Assembly: GCA_045617465.1 (NCBI GenBank)
Contig: JAZLIQ010000001.1
Location: forward strand, 62,001-126,000
Direction of reading: 5' to 3'
Source of the DNA: Hennigella sp045617465
Lineage (GTDB): Bacteria; Bacillota_I; Bacilli_A; Mycoplasmatales; Mycoplasmoidaceae
Length of the DNA: 64,000 bases
In this document: piece by piece, positions 1-10,950 of the stretch
Position numbering within the stretch: the first letter of the stretch is position 1
Layout: each line of letters begins with the position of its first letter
Notes under the pieces: generated by a model
The model's input: the letters and a program-made list of their open reading frames with translations, nothing else
Database searches by the model: none
What the model was told of the DNA's origin: nothing
Made by a program: the position numbers and the translations under genes

Positions 1-176
1 CACTAAAAGCTAGACAATCACTAGCCTTAGCTGAATATTGTGAAAAAGAAGATATTAAGATTGCTGTTTTAAAAACAGCATATGATGAAAAATTAGTTAA
101 GACTTTTAAGAATAATAAATTAATTATTATTGATCAAATTAGTCAATTAGATGCTACTTTTTGCCCTAAAAACTAA
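1..176 (+). CDS. C-terminal fragment of an unidentified protein
   Basis: An open frame runs from the window edge to a TAA at 174-176 and gives about 57 residues ending in DATFCPKN. The fragment is Lys/Leu/Ile rich (AEYCEKEDIK..., NNKLIIIDQISQL) with no motif I recognise. It lies 76 bp upstream of topA on the same strand. dprA often precedes topA in Firmicutes, but nothing visible here proves that identity. Confidence 0.5.
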   Translation, partial: LKARQSLALAEYCEKEDIKIAVLKTAYDEKLVKTFKNNKLIIIDQISQLDATFCPKN

Positions 177-252
177 GATTTATATATATGTAATATATAT
201 AGATTATTATCTTGTTACAAAAAATCGACTATATATATAATTTATAAATACT

Positions 253-2295
253 ATGGGCAAGAATTTAGTAATTATCGAATCTCCTAACAAGGAAAAGACC
301 ATTGGAAAGTACTTAGGTAAGGACTTTAGTATTATTTCCACTGTTGGTCATATTAGAGATATTCCAAGTTCTGGATCAAAAGCTTTTGATCCTAAAACTT
401 ATGAACCTAACTGAAAGGTTTCATATAACTCTGTAACTAAGAAGTCAAAGAAGGAAGTTATTGACAAAATCAAGACAGCTGCAGCCAAAGCTGACAAGAT
501 TTATTTAGCTACCGACCCCGACCGTGAAGGAGAAGCTATTGCTTGACACGTATTTGAAGTATTGCCAAAGGCAAGCCAACAAAAATGTGTAAGAATTACT
601 TTTAACGAAATTACTAAAGATGCAATTGAAGAAGCAATTAAGCATGAACGTGATATTGATTTAAATTGAGTTCATTCTCAATTTGCAAGACGTGTACTTG
701 ATAGAATCGTAGGATACGATCTATCTCGTTTTGTTCGTGATAAATTTAACGGTTCATCAGCTGGACGTGTTCAATCTGTTGCGCTTAAATTTATTTACGA
801 CCGTGAACAAGAAATAAATAAATTTAAACCTGTAACTACATATACACTTGACGTTACACTAGAAAATGGCGAAAAAATCTTCTTAAGAAAAGCTGGAGCT
901 AAAGCTCGTGATGAAGAAAAAGAAGATACTTCTATTCTAGAATTTAAGACTGAAAAAGAAGTTCTAGACATCAAAGCTAAACTAGAAAAGAACTTTGAAG
1001 TTTACTTCCCTAAAGGAAAAGAAGACGTTAAGGTTATGCGTCGTAACCCTCAAGATCCATTTAAGACTTCTACTTTACAACAAGTAGCAAGCAATTTATT
1101 TGGTTGATCAGTAAGCAAGATTACTAAAGTAATCCAAGACTTATATGAAGGTATTAAGATTGATGGTGAACAAACAGCCCTAATCACTTACCCACGTACT
1201 GATAGTATCAGAATGTCTGATACTTTCAAACAAGCAGCTAGAAAGTATATTAAATCTACCTATGGTGATGAATATGTCAACCCAGGAGAAAGACCTAACA
1301 AACAAGCTAAGAAAGAAAATGTCCAAGATGCACACGAATGTATTCGTGTTATCAACCCATTTACTTTCCCTAGCAGTCTTAAAAACAAAATTAAAGATGA
1401 CTATGCAAAGATGTATGAATTAATTTGACGTAGATCAATTGCTTGTCTAATGACACCTTGTCGTTATATCCACAAAACAATTCGTTTTAAAAACGATGGA
1501 TGTAAATTCTTTACATACTCTAACGTTTTAGAGTTTGATGGATATAAGAAAGTATATGCTGATGCTACACAAGTAGGTGCTGGTACAGCTAAAGCTTATA
1601 AAAACGGGCAAAAGTTTAGTGCTAAGGCAATTGATGCAGTTAAACATGTGTCTGAACCACCTGCAAGATACAACCAAGCAAGCTTGGTTAAAGCACTAGA
1701 TGATGCAGGAGTTGGTCGTCCATCTACATATAGAATGATGGTGGATGTTAACCCTGAAAGAGGTTATTGCGAAGTTAAAAATAGAGCATTCTTTATGACA
1801 CCTATTGGTAACTCAGTTATTGAAGGTTTAGTAAGTAACTTTGACGATGTAATCGACAAAAACTTCACAAAAGCCATGGAAGAAAGACTTGACGCTATTG
1901 CTGACAAGAAAGAACCTTGAAATAAATGATTATTATCATTTGTCCCTAAGTTTGAAAAGAAAGTGGCCAGCAAGACTAAAACTGTTGAAGCTAAGAGTCT
2001 TGAAGTAGGAAGAAACTGCCCTAAGTGTGGTAAACCTTTAGTTTACCGTTTCAGTAAAAAGACTAAGAAACAATTTATTGGTTGCAGCGACTATCCAAAC
2101 TGTAAATATGCAGAATTCCCTGGCACTAAAGAACTAGATGAAAAATGTCCAGTTTGTGGTCACCACCTTGTTCAAAGAACAAGCAAACGTGGTAAACCAT
2201 TCATTGGTTGTAGCAACTACCCTAAATGTAAGTTTATTGCTAATAACTTAGAAGAAGTTAAAAACTACAAGCCTGAAACAAAGAAAGGCAAATAA
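253..2295 (+). CDS. topA: DNA topoisomerase I (type IA)
   Basis: 680 residues. It relaxes negative supercoils by transient single-strand cleavage through a 5'-phosphotyrosine. The N-terminal Toprim domain is plain (LVIIESPNKEKTIGKYLG..., then TDPDREGEAIAWH). The catalytic tyrosine lies in ITYPRTDS (about Tyr313). The C-terminus carries two C4 zinc ribbons (CPKCGKP...GCSDYPNC and CPVCGHH...GCSNYPKC), a normal Gram-positive/mollicute layout. The frame crosses several UGA codons read as Trp. The ATG is chosen because MGKNLVIIESP is the family N-terminus; no strong ribosome site precedes it. The stop overlaps the trxA start by one base, so the two are probably co-translated. Confidence 0.97.
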
Positions 2296-2606
2296 TGATT
2301 ATTGATTTTAAATCTGGGCAACAATTAGATCAATTGTTGTCTCAACATAATAAAGTAATTATTGATATCTATGCTACATGATGCGGTCCTTGCAAGATGC
2401 TAGCGCCTCAACTTGAAGCCTTTGCTAAAGCGCACCAAGATTGAACTGTAATTAGGGTTGATAGTGATCAAAATAGTGAAATTGCTGCTAGTTTTGGGCT
2501 ACAAGCAGTACCAACAATGGTTATCCTTATTAATAAGGAAGTAAAAGAAACAATTGTGGGTTTTAAACCACTAGTAGAAATAGAAAAAATAACTAGTAAA
2601 TATTAG
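2295..2606 (+). CDS. trxA: Thioredoxin
   Basis: 103 residues, the usual thioredoxin length. It reduces cytoplasmic disulfides with electrons from thioredoxin reductase. The active site is WCGPC in IDIYATWCGPCKMLAP, where the Trp is a UGA codon, and the conserved cis-proline stretch is AVPTMVIL. The start is a TAATG overlap with the end of topA, indicating an operon. Short but complete. Confidence 0.95.
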
Positions 2607-2634
2607 TATAATATTTAAGATAGGAAAATAAACT

Positions 2635-2796
2635 ATGGCTGTAAAAAGAAGTATTAGATTAGAATGTTCAGTATGTCATCAAATTAACTACTTAACATTT
2701 AAAAATGCAAAGAACCACCCAGATAAGATGGAGCTTAAAAAGTACTGTCCTTACTGTAAGAAAGTCACTTTGCACAAAGAAACAAAGAAAAAATAA
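2635..2796 (+). CDS. rpmG: Ribosomal protein bL33, first copy
   Basis: 53 residues (MAVKRSIRLECSVCHQINY...YCPYCKKVTLHKETKKK). Two CxxC pairs (CSVC, CPYC) make this the zinc-binding form of bL33, a 50S subunit protein near the E site. It follows trxA by 28 bp and is closed by a terminator that overlaps its stop codon. A second copy with CDEC and CPKC lies 118 bp downstream. Two L33 paralogues are common in Firmicutes and mollicutes. Confidence 0.93.
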   Translation: MAVKRSIRLECSVCHQINYLTFKNAKNHPDKMELKKYCPYCKKVTLHKETKKK

Positions 2797-2816
2797 GGAA
2801 ATTCCTTATTTTTTAT
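2791..2816 (+). terminator. Terminator after first rpmG
   Basis: A 10-bp inverted repeat (AAATAAGGAA / TTCCTTATTT) overlaps the rpmG stop codon and is followed by a run of T. Confidence 0.7.
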
Positions 2817-2872
2817 TTAATAAAAAATATATTTATAAAAATCACGAATCTATATATAATATTAATGTTATT

Positions 2873-2897
2873 AAAAAGAGCCTTCGGGCTTTTTTTC
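2873..2897 (+). terminator. UUCG-loop terminator upstream of second rpmG
   Basis: A-tract, AGCC stem, TTCG tetraloop, GGCT, then seven T. It lies between a TATAAT at 2855-2860 and the second rpmG start at 2915. It may be a second terminator for the topA-trxA-rpmG unit or an attenuator for rpmG-secE-nusG. Confidence 0.75.
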
Positions 2898-2914
2898 TTA
2901 ACCAAAGACTATTT

Positions 2915-3061
2915 ATGAGAAAAAAAGTTATATTAGTTTGCGACGAATGTTTAAGTCGTAATTACCATATTACGAAGAATACGTTATCAACTGAACGTAT
3001 CGTTTTAAACAAATACTGTCCAAAGTGTAAAAAAGTCACACAACATAAGGAAACTAGATAA
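2915..3061 (+). CDS. rpmG: Ribosomal protein bL33, second copy
   Basis: 48 residues (MRKKVILVCDECLSRNYHIT...KYCPKCKKVTQHKETR) with CDEC and CPKC zinc pairs. This is the copy normally linked to secE-nusG in Gram-positive bacteria, and its stop overlaps the secE start (TAATG). It lies just 3' of a UUCG-loop terminator, so its promoter is not obvious. The only nearby TATAAT is upstream of that hairpin. Confidence 0.93.
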   Translation: MRKKVILVCDECLSRNYHITKNTLSTERIVLNKYCPKCKKVTQHKETR

Positions 3062-3519
3062 TGACTGATACAAATACTAATACTAGTACTGTTACTAATA
3101 ATGATAGTAAGAGTAAACAAGAAATAAAACAAGAACAAAGAGAAAAGAAGTATGCAGCTAAATTAGAATCTAACCGTGTTAAGAAATTAGCTCAGTTAGA
3201 AAAGAAGAAAGCTAAATTAACTGTCAGACTTAATAAAGCTAACAATCCAAAGTGAAAATCACACTTACAAGACAAGATTGATGAAACTGATAAGAAAATT
3301 CAAGATCTTAAAGATCTTGAAAAAGCTGCAGTTAACAGACCATTTGGCCTAGTCATGAGAACGTGAGCAAAAGGATTAGGCAAAGAAACAGGACGTGTAG
3401 CATGATATAAACGTCGTGAAATCTTAAAAGATTTCATTACCGTTGTAATCGTATGTGCAATCTTGGCAATTATCTTCTTTGCAATAGATATGATTATCAT
3501 AACAATTGGTAGTCGTTAG
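3061..3519 (+). CDS. secE: Preprotein translocase subunit SecE
   Basis: 152 residues. It clamps SecY in the SecYEG membrane channel. The C-terminal third is the SecE core: an amphipathic stretch (GRVAWYKRREILKDF) then one transmembrane helix (ITVVIVCAILAIIFFAIDMIII). The N-terminal ~65 residues are Asn/Thr/Ser- then Lys-rich and look like an added charged extension, giving about twice the usual length (around 60-75 residues in Firmicutes). Identity rests on the core and on position between rpmG and nusG. Confidence 0.9.
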
Positions 3520-3527
3520 GAGTAACT

Positions 3528-4295
3528 ATGGAATTAAATAGAATGCAATGATACGTAATTACTGCTGTTGGCGGACAAGAAGAGTCTATCGCTCAAGCTT
3601 TAAGAGAAAAGATGAACAACTTTGGCTATGCCAACTTTGTTAAAACATCTGAAAATGATGCCTCTGCCCCTTTAGCTAATGGTGAAAAACCAAAGGTTCA
3701 AGAAATCAGAGTCTTCATGAAAAGACAAGAATCTGAAGAAATATTCAATAAGAATAGTTCTCAACTCCCTAAAACTCTTAAGAACACAAAAACAACAAGA
3801 TGAGAAACTCTACCTGATGGTAGATATAAAAGAGTTAAATCTAAAAAAGTTAATAGATTTGGCAACTACATCTTTGTTTGTTGTGATCTAGACGATGACA
3901 TCTGATATAACATCAGAAACACCGTAGGTGTTATGGGATTTGTAGGTTCAACAGGTAAGGCTGCTAAACCTATTCCATGTTCAACAGATGAGTATGAACG
4001 TTTAATTAATGATGCTGCTGCAGCAGAATATGCTGCAAGAATAGCTGCTGGGGTTAATCCAGTTAAGGAAGAAGCTAAGGTTGAACAACCTAAGCCACAA
4101 CCAAAGCCAGTATTAACTGAAGCACCTTTCAAAGTAGGTCAAACTCTTGAATTAGTAAATGGTTCCTTTGCTGGGGAAAAATGTACAGTTGTTGCTATTA
4201 ACTTAGAAAAACAAACTGCAAAAGTCGAAGTAGAATTCTTTGGAAGAATTACTGCTCTAGATGTTGCATTTAGTGACGTAAAACTTGCTAAGTAA
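3528..4295 (+). CDS. nusG: Transcription termination/antitermination factor NusG
   Basis: 255 residues against about 180 in typical bacteria. The NGN domain starts WYVITAVGGQEESIAQALREKM and resumes at KVNRFGNYIFVCCDLDDDIWYNIRNTVGVMGFVG. An insertion of roughly 50 residues separates the halves. The C-terminal KOW domain is FKVGQTLELVNGSFAGEKC... An Ala/Pro/Lys-rich linker joins the domains. It binds RNA polymerase and couples it to Rho or ribosomes. It follows secE by 8 bp in the standard gene order, with AGGAG upstream of the ATG. Confidence 0.95.
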
Positions 4296-4334
4296 CTTTC
4301 ATAAATACATATAATATCAAAACGAGGTAAAATA

Positions 4335-5381
4335 ATGCCAAAACAAGTTGAAAAAACCACTACTGCTGTTGCTGCTGTAGAAACAGCACCAGTTGTTAAA
4401 AAACCAGTTGCAAAGAAACCTGCAGTTAAGAAAACTGCAAAGAAACCAGCTGGTAAAAAACCATTAGTTAAAGAAGGTGCTTCTGCAAAGGACACTATCG
4501 AAGCTAAGGTTAACATGTTCTTTGAATCTAACAAAGATAACAAGGATCTTAAAAAGATCATTTCTGTAAGTAAATTAATGGAAGCAGGTGCTCATGTTGG
4601 ATTAGCATCTAACTTATGAAACCCTAAGATGGCTCCATTCATTTACAGATCTAAAAACTCAAGAAACTTAATCATTGATATGTTAAAAATCATTGTGTTC
4701 TCTAATAGAGCATACAACTTCTTACATGACATTGCAAAGCAAGATGGAAAGATCTTATTTGTAGGTACACACAATGATTCAGTTAAGAAATATATTCAAG
4801 AAGAAGCTACACGTTGTGGTTCATTCTATATCAACCAACGTTGATTAGGTGGAACATTAACAAACTTTAAGACTGTTAATAATTCTATTAACAAACTACA
4901 CCGTCTAACAAGCTTACTTGAATCTGAAAACGTAGGAAGATACACTAAGAAACAACAACTAGATATGCAAAGACAAGTTGCTAAACTAGAAAAGTTTATT
5001 GGTGGAATTAAGAATATGAAAGGTTTACCACAAGTTGTGGTAGTAACTGATCCAATTGCTGAACATAACGCAGTTAAGGAAGCAAGAGATCTACGTATTC
5101 CAGTAGTAGCAATAGCTAACACTAATGCTAACCCTGATTTAATTGATTTCATTATCCCTGCTAACACTCATTCAATCAAAACTCAATGGTTAATGATTAG
5201 TATCCTAGCTGATGCTATTGCATCTGCTAAAGGCGAACCAACTAAGATCGTTGGCAAGGCTGATGGTGAAATCATTCTTCCAGAAGTGATTAGAGTTCAA
5301 AGAAAAGTGGTTAATATAAGAAATAAACAACCTGACACATTTGTTAAGTCAGAACCTAAAACTGAAAAACCAGCAAAGTAG
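4335..5381 (+). CDS. rpsB: 30S ribosomal protein uS2 with basic N-terminal extension
   Basis: 348 residues; bacterial S2 is usually about 230-260. The S2 core begins near residue 75 (ISVSKLMEAGAHVGLASNLWNPKM) and contains the family signature around INQRWLGGTLTNFKT and PDLIDFIIPANT. Residues ~10-50 are an Ala/Lys/Pro repeat of the KKPA type, resembling histone-like basic tails. The C-terminus is again Lys/Pro-rich. A ribosome site (GAGGTAAA) precedes the ATG. In many Gram-positives rpsB precedes tsf; here tsf heads a separate operon at 20.5 kb on the other strand. Confidence 0.95.
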
Positions 5382-5390
5382 TTACAAAAT

Positions 5391-5420
5391 AAAATAGCGC
5401 CCAAGTGGGTGCTATTTTTT
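5391..5420. terminator. Bidirectional terminator between rpsB and the ParA-like gene
   Basis: Stem ATAGCGCCC / GGGTGCTAT with A-tract and T-tract on either side, serving converging genes. It touches the stop codon of the leftward gene. Confidence 0.8.
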
Positions 5421-6054
5421 ATATTGATTTAATCTTTTTGTAGATTTCTAACCATGGATCGACATTTTCGATATCGTTCAAGGTTTTGAATTCAGGTATT
5501 GTATCAATATTACTAATAGTAATGTTAGGTGATTTGAATTGCTTTAGCAAATGCAAATAAGTTTTTTCGTTTTGAACATTTAACTTATAGTTATGGATGA
5601 TTAAATGCACTTTCTTTTCCTTTAGATTGTGCCTTAAAAAGAAATTAATAATATTTTTTGTAATATCTTTTTCTAGGTCCGCGAAAATAATTATTTCATC
5701 TGCAAGTTGGTAGAAACTAGTATTGAATTTGTATTGTTGGCTATTAGCGTTAATTAGCAAAATGTCGCTGATGGCTTGCAATGCTTTAGCTAAATTTAAT
5801 AGTTTATTTTGCTCTAGCGATGCTTGAGTGCAGATTTGGTATGAAGTATTGGAAAATAGACGAGTTGTTAAAATTTCGCCCTCTTTTTGCCAAATATCCT
5901 TTTTAGGCAATAGTGCATCTTGTTCATAATGATTAAGATCAAGTACTGTTAATTTATCTACTTTCTTTTCAAGAATGCACGCGAATAATAAGGTTTCAAT
6001 ATTTTGTTTATGAAAACTATTAATATCCACGATAGCTATGGTTTTATTTGCCAT
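5419..6054 (-). CDS. ParA/Soj-like protein lacking the P-loop
   Basis: 211 residues. It follows rsmG, where parA (soj) lies in many bacteria. The N-terminus KTIAIVDINSFHKQNIETLLFACIL matches the shape of a ParA-family beta-1/helix-1, and ISDILLINANS sits where the Walker B strand would be. The glycine/lysine P-loop (KGGVGKT) is absent, so ATP binding is unlikely. The start chosen is the ATG at 6054, preceded by AAAGGAT; the gene overlaps the 3' end of rsmG by 11 bp. It could be a degenerate partition protein or an unrelated positional neighbour. Confidence 0.5.
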   Translation of the reverse strand: MANKTIAIVDINSFHKQNIETLLFACILEKKVDKLTVLDLNHYEQDALLPKKDIWQKEGEILTTRLFSNTSYQICTQASLEQNKLLNLAKALQAISDILLINANSQQYKFNTSFYQLADEIIIFADLEKDITKNIINFFLRHNLKEKKVHLIIHNYKLNVQNEKTYLHLLKQFKSPNITISNIDTIPEFKTLNDIENVDPWLEIYKKIKSI

Positions 6055-6757
6055 AATCAAATCCTTTGATTATCTTTTTATAATCACGTGGGTATTTTGG
6101 GTTTGTCTTGCCGGTTTTCTTTGCATAGATAGTATAGAAGTCAATGCCATCATCTTTTAGATGTTCAACCATTAATAACTTAGCAGATAGTTGTTTAAGT
6201 TCTTGGTTTAAGTCTTTGACTTCTTTTAGATAGTTAGAACCTTTTGGCACAACAACCAAACCATCAGATTTTGCATATGGTGTAATTAATTCTAGAATGA
6301 TTTCTAGGGGAGCTACTGCTTTAGCAGTAACTAAGTCAAATTGTCGCTTAGTAGAAGTTTGTTCAATACGTTGGCATAGAACTTCTACATTGTTTAAATG
6401 TAGTTTCTTTACTAATTCTTGCATGAATTGGCATTTCTTGTGGCTTGCTTCCACGATTGTTAACTTTATGTTAGGAAAGAATAATTTAATTACAAATCCG
6501 GGGATGCCGCTACCTGAGCCAACATCTAATACTGTTTTTACAGTATTGAAGTCCACTTGGTAATAAACCATCATTGATTGTCAAAAGTATTTTGACCAGA
6601 TAATATCGTCACCATCTAGTCTAGTTAAATTCATCTTAGCATTTTGTTCTTGCAAAAAAGACTTGTAAACATCTAATTGTTTACTAATCTTATCTTTATC
6701 ACAGTTTGTAAGACCAAACTTAGCTATTACTTTATCAATGAATTGTGTTTTAGTCAT
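6044..6757 (-). CDS. rsmG: 16S rRNA (guanine527-N7)-methyltransferase RsmG
   Basis: 237 residues, normal for the family (GidB). It methylates G527 of 16S rRNA using S-adenosylmethionine. The SAM motif I is VLDVGSGSGIPGFVIKLF, followed by the acidic ribose-binding end of beta-2 (LTIVEASHKKCQFM). The first ~60 residues (MTKTQFIDKVIAKFGL...) contain UGA-encoded Trp. It overlaps the end of mnmG by 8 bp, giving the classical mnmG-rsmG pair. Confidence 0.94.
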
Positions 6758-8600
6758 GTTTCTTACTTTTATATGTTATATAGTTTTTTATGATTGCTAT
6801 ATCAACAAGATTGATTCCAGAGATTCTGCTTGCTTGTTCTAGGTCAAGTGGCATAATCTTGTTTAGTTTATCAATTGCTTCAAGAGTTAAGTTGGGTACT
6901 TCTTTATAGTTCTTAATAGAACTTAAAGAGCATTTAGCTAAGTTAGATAATTTTTTAATTGTTTTAAGTTGGTTAGCAATGTAGCCTTCAAACTTAATAG
7001 ATATATCTATCTTTTTGCATATATCTGGATGAATGTTTTTAACTTTGCATGCTAATAGAACATCAAAGGATTTAACTTCTGGTCTTTTGATTAGTTGATA
7101 CAAAGTATAACTTCCACAGTTATATTGTTTTAACAGTTTCTTACATTGATGGACTTTATGTCCCTTCAAATATTTTATTTGACGGTTAAAGATTTGCAAG
7201 TTCTTTTTGTAGGCAGCATAAACATCTTTTTTGACTAAGCCTAGCTTTTTGCCATATTCAATTAGACGTTCTTGACAGTTATCATTTCTTAAATATAAGC
7301 GATGTTCTGCTCTAGAAGTTAATAACCTATAAGGTTCAGTAATCCCTTTAGTCATGATGTCATCTGTTAACACACCTAAATATGATTCAGAACGTTTAAG
7401 GATAAATGGTGGCTTCTTTTTAATATTTAAAACAGCATTAATTCCAGCAAGCAACCCTTGACCTGCAGCTTCTTCATATCCGCTTGTTCCATTAATTTGT
7501 CCCGCACAAAATAAGTTCTTAATATTCTTTAACTCATAGTTAAGTTTTAATTGTGTAGGGTCAATTGCATCATACTCAATAGCATAAGCATATTTTAAGA
7601 ATATGGCTTTTTCAAGTCCAGCTACAGAACGAATAATCTTCTCTTGTGTTGCTCTATCAAAACTAGTTGATAGACCTTGTAGATACATAGAATCTCAACT
7701 ATTAGATTCTGGTTCAACAAAGACTTGATGTCTTTCTTTATCAGCAAATCTCATTACCTTATCTTCAATACTTGGGCAGTATCTTGAACCTATAGAATGA
7801 ATTCTTCCAGAATACATTGCTGATTTAGAGATGTTATCTCTAATGATCTTGTGTGTTTTTGAGTTTGTATAAGTTAGATGACAAACTGTTTGCATATCAA
7901 ACGGTAAGAATGTTGGGTTGAAATGTTCAAATGATAATAATTCATTTGTTCCTGGTTCAACTTGCATCTTACTAAAATCAATACTTGACTTTAAGATTCT
8001 TGGTGGTGTTCCAGTTTTTAGTCTAATTAGCTTAATACCATTAGCTTCCATACTATCTGAAAGATAGTTAGCGCCTTGTTGACCACTTGGCCCTTCGTGG
8101 TGTTGTTCTTGCCCACGATGACAAATTGGCTTTAGATATGTCCCAGTTGTCAAAACCATTGCTTTGCAACCATAACTATCTTTACCACATTTAACACCTT
8201 TAAGAACTTTGTTCTTAATGATTAGCTCTTTTGCTTCATCGATAATTAAAGTTAAATTCTTTTGGTTCTTGATCGCATCAACTCAAAAGTCATGGTATTT
8301 TACTTTATCAATTTGAGCACGCAGTGCTCATACTCCTGCTCCTTTGGCAGCATTTAAAAGTTTCATTTGTAATTGCGCTTGATCAGCAGCTATAGCTTGC
8401 ATGCCACCTAAAGCATCAATTTCTCTTGTAACTACTCCTTTAGCTGGTCCACCTACTGATGGATTGCATGGTGTGTCGCCAATATGTTGCTCATTTAATG
8501 TAATTAAAGCAGTCTTCTTACCTAAATTAGAAGCCGCAAATGCAGCTTCTAGTCCAGCATGACCTGCTCCTATAACTATTACATCAAAATTATTTTTCAT
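6750..8600 (-). CDS. mnmG: tRNA uridine-5-carboxymethylaminomethyl modification enzyme MnmG
   Basis: 616 residues, near the family length of about 620. With MnmE it installs cmnm5 on U34 of tRNAs reading split boxes. The FAD-binding GxGxxG is at the extreme N-terminus (VIVIGAGHAGLEAAFAAS). PCNPSVGGPAKG and the GTYL...GPSGQQGANYLS region are GidA hallmarks. The C-terminal helical domain (SRISGINLVDIAIIKNYI) contacts MnmE and tRNA. It is first gene of the leftward mnmG-rsmG-ParA-like group. Confidence 0.97.
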
Positions 8601-8626
8601 AGTTTATATATTATAAAACAAAATAA

Positions 8627-8652
8627 AAAAATAGGACTATGTCCTATTTTTT
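8627..8652. terminator. Terminator downstream of the LRR lipoprotein gene
   Basis: Stem AAAATAGGAC / GTCCTATTTT with a TAT loop, flanked by A and T tracts. The leftward LRR gene ends 6 bp away. A near copy of this hairpin sits at 10931-10950. Confidence 0.75.
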
Positions 8653-8657
8653 AGTTA

Positions 8658-10895
8658 TTATTCTTCTGCTTCAACTATTTGTCAATAGTCACCACCAAAT
8701 GATGTAATTCCACATTTTATTAATTTATCTTGCCATGCAGTCTTAATTTCTTCAGTAGTGCCCTTAGCTACAACCACTTCACCTTTCATGGCAAAATCGA
8801 AAATTGGAGATACGCTTGTTCCTGTTCATAGCTTGGATATGTCTGTTGCAGCTAGATTAGCATAGCTTGTTAAATCTAATTCTTCAACATATGTGCATCC
8901 ACTAAATGCGCTGCTTCTAATACTGGAAGTTGATTTCATTGTTGATGGTAATTTTACTTTTTTAGCATTAGAACAACCATAAAATGCATTAGCATATAAT
9001 GTTGTATACCCTTCTGGGATAATAATTTCAGAGATAGAACAATTTCTAAAAGCATTACCAGCTATAGCTGAAACAATGGTATCTTTAGGAAAAACGGATG
9101 CTTTACAACCTATTCTAATTTGCGATTCGGAAGAAACACCTTTATCAACAATTATGTTGCATTCCTCAACGCTTTCATAATTAGGATTATCTCTATCACA
9201 AGATAAAGATGTTAAGTTTTTGCATCCATCTATAATTGCACCACTAATGCTTGTAGACATTGTTGCTCTAGTTACATCACGTGGCAAATGGAAGGATTCT
9301 AATCCTGAATTTTGAAAAGCATAATCAAGAATTTTCGTTGTAGTCCTTGGCAATACAATGCTTTTTAAATTAGCACAATCTTTAAAAGCAGAAGACATTA
9401 TTTCTAATGTGTCTCCAGCGCTTCTTTGAGCAAATTCTACTTCTTTAATATGTGATCCTACAAACGCATTTGCTTTAATAGTCCTTACAGAGGCGGGGAT
9501 ATTGATAGATTCAAAAGTTGAATTTTGAAATACATATGATCCTATTGAAACTAAATCGGTAGGTAAAACAGATTGTGAGCAAACAAAAATTAATTCTTTA
9601 GTTAAGGCATCAATAATACAATTACTTCCACCATTATATCTTCCATCATAATAGTGTTGGTTATACTTGTTGATGGTAATATTACCAATATTTGGTAAGT
9701 TCTTTGCTATGGCAGCAAATAATGTTTCAACATTCTTACCAAATGACAATGATGTTAAAACAGTATTCTTCCCAGCAAAAAGTGAACTTGTAAAAGTTGT
9801 AATTGAATCAGGGAAAGAAACACTAGACACACCAGTGCATGATGTACCAAAAATAAATTTACCAACAGTATTTACCCCTTCAGGGATAGATACTGTTTGG
9901 ATCTTGCCATCATTAAAGACAGGCTTTTCTTCCGAATCTAAATCGCCAATGGCAGTAACGGGATAAACTTTGCCATTAACATCATGATAATGCGATGGAA
10001 TTACAATATTTGCAACTGCTCCATCAACTGGAGCATATTGAACTAATCTTGCCTTGCCATCTTTAAAATCAAACTTGAAATCATCTTCGTCTGTACATTT
10101 TTTCATGATGATAGTAACTTCTGCATTTTCATTAAAAACATAGTCATCGACTAATTCAGTGCTTCCATTAACAATAAACTTGTCTACTACATAACCATAA
10201 ACAGGGGTAACATTTGGACGAGGAACCCTAGCTCATTCATATCCTTTTTCAACATTTATTTCAGCGTCAGAAGGGTCTATAACTCCTAATCCACCATTTA
10301 TTTTAAATGAAATATGAGTAAATATTTCAGGGTTAGGAACACATTTAACATAAACTGTTTCAAGTGTCCATATAGGTGTTTCATCAGCAATTATAAACTT
10401 GCATTCTTGGTCTTTATACCAACCATTATTGAAAACATGTAAGTCTGTTGGTATTACTTTAGGCGCCAACCCTTGGGATTTAATTTCTCCAAAAGTGTAC
10501 CCTGATCAAAATTGACCATATGGTTCTACTGATCCAGTGTTATCTGCCATTTCAAAATTAATGATTGTTATTTCATTTTCATCATGGATGAATTTAACAA
10601 CTATCGTGCAATCTTGACTAATGACTGTTTCATCTTTAACTTCTTGGTCATTAATAAATAAACCCCCACATTTTCAATATTTAGCTGGAGTTAATGTTGG
10701 TTTTTCTACAACATTAATTCATTTAGTGTTAGTTGCAACTTCTAATGTATTGGCGCTAACTTCTCCTTGCCCCTCAACTTGAAAAGTAACAACACAAGTT
10801 GTTTTGTCTTCTTGTGACCCACAAGCAACTAAGGAAACTATTGATGCAGTTGTTGTCAATAAAGCAAAAGGCAAAATTAATTTATGTTTCTTCAT
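8658..10895 (-). CDS. BspA-like leucine-rich-repeat lipoprotein
   Basis: 745 residues. The signal peptide ends in a lipobox (MKKHKLILPFALLTTTASIV...LVACGS), so it is probably anchored outside the membrane by Cys. Residues ~30-270 form several beta-rich modules ending in repeated Gly/Trp-Lys motifs (TPAKYWKCGG..., VTPVYGYVVDKFIVNG). The rest is BspA/LRR_5-type repeats, for example IGSYVFQNSTFESINIPASV and AIAGNAFRNCSISEIIIPEG. Such proteins mediate adhesion to host cells or matrix in several bacteria and are shared with trichomonads; that role here is inference. A good ribosome site (AGAGG) precedes the ATG. Confidence 0.88.
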
Positions 10896-10930
10896 AATAA
10901 CCTCTTTTAATTATTATAAAACAAAATAAA

Positions 10931-10950
10931 AAATAGGACTAGTCCTATTT
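10931..10950 (-). terminator. Terminator overlapping the end of the AbrB-associated small gene
   Basis: Perfect 20-bp palindrome of the AAATAGGACT type, continuing into A/T tracts. It includes the last codons and stop of the gene starting at 11091. Confidence 0.7.

Noticed and set aside
3866..4132. Open frames antisense to nusG, rpsB, tig, lon and other core genes
   Set aside because: They mirror codon structure of well-identified genes on the other strand and have no ribosome sites or motifs.
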